Shown piece by piece: positions 1-6,992 of a DNA stretch of 8,259 bases. The stretch comes from JAFMIX01 sp031371425 (GTDB taxonomy: Bacteria; Verrucomicrobiota; Verrucomicrobiia; Limisphaerales; JAFMIX01). The notes under the pieces were generated by a model, which saw only the letters and a program-made list of their open reading frames with translations, did not search any database and was not told where the DNA came from. Within the stretch, counting starts at the first letter, position 1; each line of letters opens with the position of its first letter. The stretch is taken from contig JANMJO010000188.1 of assembly GCA_031371425.1 (NCBI GenBank), positions 1 to 8,259 on the forward strand. The letters run 5' to 3'. Position numbers and translations under genes: made by a program.

Positions 1-2018
1 CAAAATTCAAGACGGCGGTCGCCAGCCTCGCGCTGGCTTCGTTCTTCTGCACAGCGCGTGCCGCCACCACGCCGGAGAGTTTGGCCGCGCTGAAATCCAT
101 GAGCATTGAGGATTTGGGCGCGGTGCGCGTTGAGACGGTGACGGGCGCGTCCAAGCACGAGCAGAAAACCACGGAAGCCCCTTCCGCCGTCAGCATCGTC
201 ACCGCAGACGAGATCAAGAAGCAGGGGTATCGCACGCTCGCCGACATCCTGCGCGGCGTGCGCGGTTTTTATGTGACGTATGACCGGGGTGACAGCTTCA
301 TTGGCGTGCGCGGCGTGAACCGCCCCGGCGATTACGGCGGGCGGATGCTCATCACGGTGGACGGCCACCGCCTGAACGACCCCATCTTTGACACCGCGGC
401 CAGCGGGACGGAGCAGCTCGTGGATGTGGACCTGATTGACCGCGTGGAGATCATCCGCGGCCCCGGTTCGTCGTTGTATGGCAACAACGCTTTCTTCGGC
501 GTCATCAACATCATCACCCGCAAGGGCCGCGATGTGAACGGCGCGGAAGTCTCCGGTTCGGCGGGCAGTCTGGACACCTACACCGGGCGCTTCAGCTACG
601 GGAACAAATTCACCAACGGCCTCGAGCTGCTCGTCTCCGGCACGCTCTACGACAGCGCCGGCGACAGGAATCTCTATTATCCCGAGTTTGCCGGCATCAA
701 TGGCGGCGTGGCCCACGACATGGATTCCGGCTGGGCGCGCAGCTTGTTCGCGAGCTTGTCGTGGAAGGATATTTCGCTCGAAGGCGGCATCGTGACCCGC
801 AAAAAGACCTGGCCCACCGCGCCGTATTCCGCGACCAACGGCATCGTCATCTTCAACGACCCGCGATTCCACACGATTGAAGAGCGCGCGTTCGCCAACC
901 TCAAGTTCCAGCACGCCTTCGAGAACAATCTGGAAGTCATGGCCCGTGTTTACTACGACCATTACCGGTTCGACGGCCAGTATCCCACCGACTACCTCGA
1001 CCCGCTCCAGCCCGTCTTCCTGAATCGCGACATCGCCCGGTCCGAGTCCGTCGGCGGCGAGGTGCAGTTGAGCAAAACGTTTTTTGACAGACACCGCGTC
1101 ACCGTCGGCGCGGAAGTGCGGAGCGACCTCCAGCTCGACCAGCAGAACTTCGACCTCGACCCAGCAATGACCTACCTCGACTCCCACGAGTCCGGCAATT
1201 TCTTCAGCTTCTACGCGCAGGACGAATATCAGATTTTGAAAAACCTCATCTTGAACGCGGGCTTCCGCTACGACCACTTCAGCAGCTTTGGCGATACGGT
1301 CAACCCGCGCGCCGCACTCATCTATCAGCCCTGGGAAAAGACAACGCTGAAATTTCTCTACGGCCAGGCGTTCCGCGCGCCGAACGCGTATGAAAATTTC
1401 TATGTTTCTTCCAACAACAAACGGAATCCCGCCCTCGGCCCTGAAACCATCCGCTCCTACGAACTCGTTTGCGAACAGCAACTCGATTCACACTGGCGCG
1501 CCACCGCGTCGGCATTCTACAACGACATTCAGAACCTCATCGGCTATCGGCAAGACCCGGTGGACAGCTTTTTCTACTTCGCCAACAGCAGTAGCGTTGA
1601 TATCCGCGGTGCCGAAGCCGAACTCGAGGGGCAATGGGCCAACGGCCTGCGTGCGCGGGCCAGCTACACCTACACCCACGCGGAAGACACCTTGACCGGC
1701 CAGAAACTGAGTAATTCTCCCGAGCACATGGGCAAGTTGAGCCTCACCGTGCCGCTCTGGCAGGACAAGCTCTTTGCCAGCGTGGAGCTGCAGGGCATGA
1801 GCAGCCGCGAGACCGTGCGGCCCGGCAGCGTCGGAGGATTCTGGCTGGCCAACGCCACTCTCTTCAGCCGCGAACTGGTCAAGGGCTTGGAGATTTCCGC
1901 CAGCATTTACAACCTGTTCGACCGACGTTACAGCGACCCTGTCTCCGGAGATTTCAACCAGAACGCCATCGAACAGAACGGCCGCCAGTTCCGCATCAAA
2001 GCCACCTGGAGATTTTGA
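1..2018 (+). CDS. TonB-dependent outer-membrane receptor, 5' partial
   Basis: Outer-membrane active transporter: a plug inside a 22-strand barrel, energised by TonB-ExbBD. The frame stays open to the left edge, so the start codon lies upstream. The first complete codon is at 3, and 671 codons are visible. Residues encoded at 3-62 look like the end of a signal peptide: KFK, a hydrophobic Ala/Leu/Phe run, then TARA and a probable cleavage site. An internal TTG at 81 could be mistaken for the start but would remove this signal. The stretch RVETVTG (about 129-149) may be the TonB box. The plug follows (about 160-525), with APSAVSIVT, GVRGVNRPGDYGGRMLITVDG, VEIIRGPGSSLYG and GVINIITRKG, all classic plug signatures. 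The rest is barrel, ending in Trp-Arg-Phe, the usual terminal aromatic for BAM insertion. No STN signalling domain fits between signal peptide and plug. The substrate cannot be told from sequence. It is the first visible gene of the operon with the yfiR-like gene and two kinases. Confidence 0.95.
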   Translation, partial: KFKTAVASLALASFFCTARAATTPESLAALKSMSIEDLGAVRVETVTGASKHEQKTTEAPSAVSIVTADEIKKQGYRTLADILRGVRGFYVTYDRGDSFIGVRGVNRPGDYGGRMLITVDGHRLNDPIFDTAASGTEQLVDVDLIDRVEIIRGPGSSLYGNNAFFGVINIITRKGRDVNGAEVSGSAGSLDTYTGRFSYGNKFTNGLELLVSGTLYDSAGDRNLYYPEFAGINGGVAHDMDSGWARSLFASLSWKDISLEGGIVTRKKTWPTAPYSATNGIVIFNDPRFHTIEERAFANLKFQHAFENNLEVMARVYYDHYRFDGQYPTDYLDPLQPVFLNRDIARSESVGGEVQLSKTFFDRHRVTVGAEVRSDLQLDQQNFDLDPAMTYLDSHESGNFFSFYAQDEYQILKNLILNAGFRYDHFSSFGDTVNPRAALIYQPWEKTTLKFLYGQAFRAPNAYENFYVSSNNKRNPALGPETIRSYELVCEQQLDSHWRATASAFYNDIQNLIGYRQDPVDSFFYFANSSSVDIRGAEAELEGQWANGLRARASYTYTHAEDTLTGQKLSNSPEHMGKLSLTVPLWQDKLFASVELQGMSSRETVRPGSVGGFWLANATLFSRELVKGLEISASIYNLFDRRYSDPVSGDFNQNAIEQNGRQFRIKATWRF

Positions 2019-2036
2019 TTCGCCACCCGGGTCGCC

Positions 2037-2612
2037 ATGAAAACACTTGCAACATTCCGCGTCGGCTGGCTGCTGGCACTCGCGTGCCTCTCGCTCGCTG
2101 GCGCGCGGGCGGTTGCCGGCTCGACCGGCGTGGAGGCCACCGAATATCAGATCAAAGCCACCTACGTTTACAACTTCACCAAGTTCGCAGACTGGCCGGC
2201 GGGCGCGTTCGCCTCCTCCAATGCGCCCATCGTCATCAGCATTATCGGCGAAGACCCTTTCGGCAGCGCGCTCGATGACATCGTCCGCGGCGAACTCGTC
2301 CGCAACCGCCAGCTCGTCATCAAACGGTTTCATGCCGGCGATGATTTGGCGAACTGTCATGTGCTGTTCATCTGCCGCTCCGAGAAGGAGCACCTGCCGC
2401 AACTGCTCGAACAACTCAAAGGCCGCCCCGTTCTGACCGTGAGCGACATGGACGGTTTTGCCGGACAGGGAGGAATGCTCAACCTCCTCGTCGTCCGGAA
2501 AACCGTCAAAATGGAGATCAACCAAGAGGCCGCCGCCGACGCCGGCCTGCAAATCAGCGTCAAGCTCTTGAAGCTCGCGCGGCTGGTCAAAGCCGGAGCC
2601 TCCGAACCATGA
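2037..2612 (+). CDS. YfiR/DUF4154-family periplasmic protein
   Basis: A 191-residue secreted protein of the YfiR (DUF4154) family. Residues 1-28 form a signal peptide (MKTLATFR, hydrophobic core, then a small-residue cleavage region near AVAG). Family signatures follow: YQIKATYVYNFTKFADWP (37-54), IIGEDPFG (69-76), CHVLFI (107-112), VLTVSDMDGF (132-141), GGMLNLLV (145-152) and MEINQEAAADAGLQIS (159-174). In Pseudomonas YfiR is a periplasmic repressor of the CHASE8 diguanylate cyclase YfiN. Here the next gene encodes a CHASE8-like kinase, so this protein is inferred to act on that sensor. ATG 2037 is chosen because it gives a clean signal peptide; the Shine-Dalgarno is weak. It lies 18 bases after the receptor stop, in the same reading frame, and its stop overlaps the kinase start (ATGA). 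The mature protein has only two cysteines, C107 and C113. Family assignment is firm; the partner is inferred. Confidence 0.9.
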   Translation: MKTLATFRVGWLLALACLSLAGARAVAGSTGVEATEYQIKATYVYNFTKFADWPAGAFASSNAPIVISIIGEDPFGSALDDIVRGELVRNRQLVIKRFHAGDDLANCHVLFICRSEKEHLPQLLEQLKGRPVLTVSDMDGFAGQGGMLNLLVVRKTVKMEINQEAAADAGLQISVKLLKLARLVKAGASEP

Positions 2613-4621
2613 TGCCATTCCGCGATTTTCCTATTCAGCGGAAACTGCTGGTGATGACTCTGGCCATCTGCGGCGCGGTCCTCCTCGTCGTCACCACCGC
2701 GCTCTTCATCTTTCAGGTGCAGTATTTCCGCTCCAACTTCCAGCGCAGCACCGCCACGCTGGCGGCCATCATTGCCAACAACAGCACGGCGGCGCTGTCC
2801 TTCATGGATGCCGAGGCCGGGGATGAGGTCATCGGTTCGCTCGCGGTCAAGCCCACGGTGGTGGCCGCGTATCTGGCGCTGCCCGACGGCACGGTATTGG
2901 CCCGCTTCGGCAAGATGGCGGATGCGAAGGAACTCTCGCGGTTTCCGCCTTCGAGAGAATTCATTTTCAGCGCCGGCGACTTGCTCTACACCCATCCCGT
3001 CGAGCTGGACGGCAAACGCGTCGGCACTCTCTACCTGCGCGAGGATTACCGGCAGACATTCTTCGAGATGCTCGGATTCTACGGGCTGGTCATCATGGGC
3101 GTGCTGATCGTATCCGTCGGACTCTCCGTGTTTCTGTTGGGCCGGCTGAGGCGCGTCATCACCGACCCGGTGGTCGCGCTCGCCGAGACCGCCCAGATCG
3201 TCGGCGAGAAACAGGACTACTCCGTGCGCGCGAAGATTTATCCCGGTGACGATGAACTAGGCCAGCTCACACAGGCGTTCAACGAGATGCTGGGCCGCAT
3301 CGAGAGACAGGAACACGCGCTGAAGGAAAGCCAAGAGGCCGAGCTCAACCTCTCCCGCGAAAAGCTGCGGTCGTTGATTGATTCGATTGACGGCGTCGTC
3401 TGGGAATGCACGCCCGACGCGGATTCCCGGTTCACCTTCATCAGCCGCCAGGCCGAACGGATTCTCGGCTGCACGCCGGAGCGGTGGTTGGAACAACCCG
3501 GATTCTGGCAGGAGAAGTTGCACCCCGAGGACGCCGTCCGCGCCGGCGAAACCCGCCGCGAGAAGTTCGCCCACCGCCAGCCCTACAGCCAGGAATACCG
3601 CATGCTCGCCGCCGGAGGCCGCGCCGTCTGGATACGCGAAAGCGGCGTCGTGCTCGTCGAGAAGGACCATCCGGTGGCGGTGCGCGGAATCTTCCAGGAC
3701 ATCACCGAGCAGAAAAAAGCCGCCGAGCAACTCGAGCAGTTGAACCGGAAGCTCGTTGAAATATCGCGCCATGCCGGCATGGCCGAAGTCGCCACCGGCG
3801 TCCTCCACAACGTGGGCAACGTCCTCACCAGCGTCGGCGTCTCCGCCACATTGGTCGGCGACCGCCTCCGCCGCTCCAAGATTGCGAACCTGACCCGCGC
3901 CACCACCATGTTGCGCGGGCAGAGCGACCGCCTCGCCGAATACCTGACGACAGACCCCAAGGGCAAACTCCTGCCGGAATACCTCGTCACCGTCGCCGAC
4001 CAACTCGCTTTGGAACAGGCCGAGTTGATCGAGGAGATCAACGACCTCGGCCAGCACATCGAACACGTCAAGGGAATCGTCGCCATGCAGCAGAGCTACG
4101 CCCGCGTTTCCGGTGCCTACGAAACCCTCTCCGCGCGTGCGCTCGTGGAGGACGCGTTGCACATGAACCTCTCCGCGTTCGAGCGGCATCACATCCGTGT
4201 CGTCCGCGAATTCGAGGACAAAGTGCCGCCGGTGTGCGTGGACCGGCACAAGGTATTGCAGATTCTCATCAACCTCCTCCGCAATGCGAAGTATGCCTTG
4301 GACCAGCACGACACGCCCCACAAGCGGCTCGTCATCCGCATCGAGAACGCCGCGCCCGACTGGGTCAAAATCATCGTGTCCGACAACGGCATCGGCATCC
4401 CGCCGGAAAACCTGATCAAAATATTCACCCACGGCTTCACCACCAAGCGCGAAGGCCACGGCTTCGGCCTCCACAGCGGCGCGAACGCCGCGCGTGAAAT
4501 GGGCGGCCAGCTCACCGCCCACAGCGATGGCCCCGGTCGCGGCACAGCCTTCACCCTGGAATTGCTGGCCGCCACAAGCCCGCAGAGAAAAGAAGCGGGC
4601 AACACACGAGGCACACCATGA
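2609..4621 (+). CDS. Membrane sensor histidine kinase, CHASE8-HAMP-PAS-HNVGN type
   Basis: A 670-residue inner-membrane sensor kinase. Transmembrane helix 1 is about residues 12-35, the periplasmic segment 36-152, and helix 2 about 153-178. The periplasmic segment has the look of CHASE8 (AALSFMDAEAGDEVIGSL, then AAYLALPDGTVLARF), the sensor type of YfiN. HAMP follows (179-232), then a PAS_3-like domain (252-366, closing with GIFQDITEQKK). The phosphoacceptor region reads GVLHNVGNVLTSVG with likely phospho-His H400. The ATPase has N-box N559 (ILINLLRNAKYAL), G1 SDNGIGIP (591-598), F-box FTHGFTTK and G2 GHGFGLH (616-622). The distance from H400 to N559 is about 45 residues longer than in the neighbouring hybrid kinase. 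There is no receiver domain, so phosphate must go to another protein; the next gene is the obvious candidate. The start at 2609 overlaps the previous stop by ATGA and has GGAG at 2595-2598; ATG 2612 is an alternative. CHASE8 is called by eye and is less certain than the kinase core. Confidence 0.92.
   Translation: MMPFRDFPIQRKLLVMTLAICGAVLLVVTTALFIFQVQYFRSNFQRSTATLAAIIANNSTAALSFMDAEAGDEVIGSLAVKPTVVAAYLALPDGTVLARFGKMADAKELSRFPPSREFIFSAGDLLYTHPVELDGKRVGTLYLREDYRQTFFEMLGFYGLVIMGVLIVSVGLSVFLLGRLRRVITDPVVALAETAQIVGEKQDYSVRAKIYPGDDELGQLTQAFNEMLGRIERQEHALKESQEAELNLSREKLRSLIDSIDGVVWECTPDADSRFTFISRQAERILGCTPERWLEQPGFWQEKLHPEDAVRAGETRREKFAHRQPYSQEYRMLAAGGRAVWIRESGVVLVEKDHPVAVRGIFQDITEQKKAAEQLEQLNRKLVEISRHAGMAEVATGVLHNVGNVLTSVGVSATLVGDRLRRSKIANLTRATTMLRGQSDRLAEYLTTDPKGKLLPEYLVTVADQLALEQAELIEEINDLGQHIEHVKGIVAMQQSYARVSGAYETLSARALVEDALHMNLSAFERHHIRVVREFEDKVPPVCVDRHKVLQILINLLRNAKYALDQHDTPHKRLVIRIENAAPDWVKIIVSDNGIGIPPENLIKIFTHGFTTKREGHGFGLHSGANAAREMGGQLTAHSDGPGRGTAFTLELLAATSPQRKEAGNTRGTP
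4608..4611 (+). promoter_or_regulatory. Ribosome binding site of the hybrid kinase gene
   Basis: GAGG lies six bases before ATG 4618, inside the last codons of the preceding kinase gene. It is the clearest Shine-Dalgarno in the operon. With the ATGA overlap it supports this start and translational coupling of the two kinases. Confidence 0.55.
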
Positions 4622-6717
4622 ACACCCCGTCGCAAAAATCAAACCAGCGCATCCTCGTCATTGACGACAACCAGACCATCCACGCCGACTTCCGCAAGAT
4701 TCTTTGTCCCGCCTCCGCCGACAACACCGCGCTGCGCGGATTGGAGGCCGCGCTGTTCGACGAGGTGCAAGTCGCCGTCCCGAAGTTGGATTTCAAACTC
4801 GACTCCGCCTATCAGGGACAGGAGGGGCTGGAGAAAGTGAAGCGCTCGCTCGCGGAGAAACTTCCCTACGCCCTCGCCTTCGTGGATGTGCGGATGCCGC
4901 CCGGCTGGGACGGCGTGGAAACCATCGCCCGCATCTGGGAGACCGACCCGGACATCCAGATTGTCGTCTGCACCGCCTACGCGGATTATTCATGGGAGCA
5001 ACTCCGCGCCCGCGTCGGCCAGCCGGATAACCTCGTCGTGCTGAAGAAGCCGTTTGACAACATGGAGGTGCAGCAGCTCGCGCACGCCCTCACCCGCAAG
5101 TGGCAGCTCAACCTCGATGCCCGGCTCAAGCACGAACAGCTCGAAGTCATGGTGCAGCAACGGACCGCCGAACTGGCGCACACCCACGAGGCGCTCGCCG
5201 CCACCGAGGAGCGTTTCTCCAAGGCATTTCACGCAAGCCCGATTCCGAGCGGCATCCTGACGCTGCCCGACCGGTGTTTCGTGGATGTGAACGAACGCCT
5301 CGCCACCCTGACCGGCTGTCATCGCGGGGAGATGGTCGGCCGCACCTCGGGCGAATTGTTCATCTGGGAACAGCCCGGTCTGGTGGATGAATGGTTCGGG
5401 CGCATGGGTCGCAACGAGGAGGTGCGCGAGGAGGCCGCCAAGGTCCGCACCCAGTCCGGTGTGTTGCGCGATCTGCTGGTCTCGCTCGTCCCCGTTTCGC
5501 TGGCCGGGAAACCGCACGCGCTGTTCCTCGCGCAGGATATTTCCGATCGCGCACTGCTGGAGCGCCAGTTGCGCCAGGCGCAGAAGATGGAGGGCATCGG
5601 CCAACTCGCCGCTGGCGTGGCGCACGACTTCAACAACATCCTCACCGTCATCCAGGGCCACGCCGGGATGGTGAAACAGTTCATCCCCGAACAAGACCCG
5701 AGCGCCCATTCGCTCGACCAGATACTCCGGGCTTCCGAGCGCGCCGCCGCGCTCATCCGGCAGTTGCTCATGTTCAGCCGCAAGCAGGTCATGCAATTCC
5801 GGCACATTGACCTCAACGAAAACCTCGCCGGCTGCCTCGCAATGATCGAGCGGCTCATGGGCGATCACATCCGGGTGGCATTCCACCGTGTGCCGGGGTT
5901 GCCCGCGATTCACGCCGATAGCAGCATGATCGAGCAGATCGTGCTGAACCTCTCCATCAACGCCCGCGACGCCATGGCCGAGGGCGGAAGCATGGACATC
6001 ACCACCGCGCTGGTTTCTGTGAATCGGAAAGCTGTGCCGATGGACCCTGTTGACCGACTGGGCGAATTTGTCTGCCTGACCTTCACCGATTCGGGCTGCG
6101 GGATGGATACGCAGATTCTCAGCCACATCTTCGAACCGTTCTTCACAACCAAGCCCGTGGGCAAAGGCTCCGGCCTCGGCCTCGCCACCGTCTTCGGCAT
6201 CGTCCGGCAGCACCACGGCTGGCTGGAGGTGGAAAGCCAGACCGGCAAGGGGACGACGTTCCGGCTGTATTTTCCCACGAGTGACCGTTTGGCGGAGAAG
6301 CAGGAAGCCGTTGCCGATACGACCGTGTCATCTCGCGGGCGCGAAACCATTCTTGTGGCCGAGGATGAAGACGCGTTGCGCGACATGGTCGTGCAGGTGC
6401 TGACGATGCAGGGCTACAAAGTTTTTGCCGCGCGTTCCGGTCGGCACGCGCTCGAAGTGTGGAAGGATACGAAGGGCGCGGTGGATTTGCTGGTGACGGA
6501 CATGGTCATGCCGGAAGGCATCATGGGCGGCGAACTGGCGGAGCGTCTCCGCGTGTTGAAGCCCGACCTGAAAGTGATCTACACGAGCGGCTACAGTCCC
6601 GGCATGGCGGGCAAGGACATCTCGCTGATGGAAGGCCGCAACTTCCTGCCCAAGCCGTATTCAATCGGACGGCTGGCGCAGTTCGTCCGCGAATGTCTCG
6701 ATGACGAGATTGCGTAG
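4618..6717 (+). CDS. Hybrid histidine kinase, REC-PAS-HisKA-HATPase-REC
   Basis: A 699-residue soluble hybrid kinase with no signal peptide or membrane segment. The N-terminal receiver (10-162) has acidic pocket D16/D17, phospho-Asp D90 (AFVDVRMPPGWDG), T119 and K143/K144. It is longer than usual because about 30 extra residues sit between the first helix and second strand. A coiled-coil linker (165-198) leads to a PAS domain (about 199-310). The HisKA domain has H336 in GVAHDFNNILTVI. The ATPase has N448 (NLSINARDAM), G1 DSGCGM (491-496), FEPFFTTK and G2 GKGSGLGLATV. The C-terminal receiver (577-695) has E582/D583, phospho-Asp D628 (LVTDMVMPEG), T656 and K679. All catalytic residues look intact. 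Probable role: it accepts phosphate from the upstream CHASE8 kinase on the first receiver and/or autophosphorylates in response to it, then passes signal to the last receiver. It has no DNA-binding, GGDEF or HPt domain, so the effector is encoded elsewhere. The gene overlaps its neighbour by ATGA and ends the operon. Confidence 0.95.
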   Translation: MNTPSQKSNQRILVIDDNQTIHADFRKILCPASADNTALRGLEAALFDEVQVAVPKLDFKLDSAYQGQEGLEKVKRSLAEKLPYALAFVDVRMPPGWDGVETIARIWETDPDIQIVVCTAYADYSWEQLRARVGQPDNLVVLKKPFDNMEVQQLAHALTRKWQLNLDARLKHEQLEVMVQQRTAELAHTHEALAATEERFSKAFHASPIPSGILTLPDRCFVDVNERLATLTGCHRGEMVGRTSGELFIWEQPGLVDEWFGRMGRNEEVREEAAKVRTQSGVLRDLLVSLVPVSLAGKPHALFLAQDISDRALLERQLRQAQKMEGIGQLAAGVAHDFNNILTVIQGHAGMVKQFIPEQDPSAHSLDQILRASERAAALIRQLLMFSRKQVMQFRHIDLNENLAGCLAMIERLMGDHIRVAFHRVPGLPAIHADSSMIEQIVLNLSINARDAMAEGGSMDITTALVSVNRKAVPMDPVDRLGEFVCLTFTDSGCGMDTQILSHIFEPFFTTKPVGKGSGLGLATVFGIVRQHHGWLEVESQTGKGTTFRLYFPTSDRLAEKQEAVADTTVSSRGRETILVAEDEDALRDMVVQVLTMQGYKVFAARSGRHALEVWKDTKGAVDLLVTDMVMPEGIMGGELAERLRVLKPDLKVIYTSGYSPGMAGKDISLMEGRNFLPKPYSIGRLAQFVRECLDDEIA

Positions 6718-6735
6718 GGTCGGGTTGAACCGCGC

Positions 6736-6824
6736 TAGAGCGGATTAGATAATTCTGTAGCCGTTGTTTTGTCAGCCGCGTTCCCCCTCACCCCGGCCCT
6801 CTCCCTCGGGGAGAGGGAGCAACG
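6736..6824 (+). repeat. Left terminal inverted repeat with hairpin
   Basis: Left arm of the inverted-repeat element. It contains a perfect 9-bp stem, CCCTCTCCC (6797-6805) and GGGAGAGGG (6809-6817), around a TCG loop. The 27 bases beginning CGCGTTCCCC at 6777 match the right arm at 23 positions, and the outer 28 bases at about 22. Confidence 0.75.
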
Positions 6825-6893
6825 CTCCCAGCGTCTCGGCGAAACGAACGCGGAATTCTGCTCGGTGACTGGCTATTTTAAGGGCGCAGCCAA

Positions 6894-6984
6894 CGGCTGT
6901 TCCTTCTCCCAGAGGGAGAAGGTCAGGATGAGGGGGAACGCGCCGCTGTTTTTTACCGGCTACAGTTTTATTGAAACCGCTCTA
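6894..6984 (-). repeat. Right terminal inverted repeat with hairpin
   Basis: Right arm of the same element, in inverted orientation. It contains a perfect 9-bp stem, CCTTCTCCC (6902-6910) and GGGAGAAGG (6914-6922), with an AGA loop. The two stem halves differ from the left arm at matching positions (CTCTCCC against TTCTCCC, GGGAGAG against GGGAGAA). These compensating changes keep the hairpin paired, which suggests that the structure itself matters. Because the gap separates convergent genes, the hairpins may also serve as bidirectional transcription stops, although neither is followed directly by a T-run. Confidence 0.72.
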
Positions 6985-6992
6985 AGATCGGC

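Larger units (their letters stand above)
6736..6984. mobile_element. MITE-like inverted-repeat element, 249 bp
   Basis: This non-coding element fills nearly all of the 275-bp gap between convergent genes. Both ends read TAGAGCGG inward (6736-6743 and the complement of 6977-6984). CTGTAGCCG recurs exactly 19 bases inside each end (6755-6763 and complement of 6957-6965). The block CGCGTTCCCCCTCA recurs about 41 bases inside each end. Similarity continues through a hairpin in each arm, so the terminal inverted repeats are about 90 bp each, around a centre of roughly 70 bp. The outermost TA at both ends could be a TA target duplication, as made by IS630/Tc1-type transposases. No transposase is present, so any movement would be in trans. 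The stop of the hpnH-like gene lies eight bases beyond the right end, and the hybrid-kinase stop 18 bases before the left end. The repeat structure is read directly; mobility is inferred. Confidence 0.75.

Noticed and set aside
81..2018. TTG at 81 as the receptor start
   Set aside because: The same frame is open to the left edge and encodes a convincing signal peptide at 3-62, which this start would delete.
2016..2036. Receptor and YfiR as one fused gene broken by a stop
   Set aside because: The two are in the same frame, but the receptor ends in the expected terminal Phe and the YfiR protein begins with its own signal peptide, so they are separate proteins.
1488..2618. 376-codon open frame on the minus strand
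   Set aside because: It spans the antisense of two real genes and their junction, with no family signature.
3257..4642. 461-codon open frame on the minus strand
   Set aside because: It lies wholly antisense to the well-recognised kinase gene and has low-complexity Val/Gly/Ala/Asp-rich content, typical of shadow frames in high-GC DNA.
4990..6216. 408-codon open frame on the minus strand
   Set aside because: It is antisense to the hybrid kinase, with no recognisable domain and composition typical of a shadow frame.
6797..6922. CRISPR-like or rho-independent terminator reading of the two hairpins
   Set aside because: There are only two hairpins in inverted orientation with no spacers, and no T-run follows either stem directly, so neither a CRISPR array nor a canonical terminator is supported. 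A termination role remains only a possibility.
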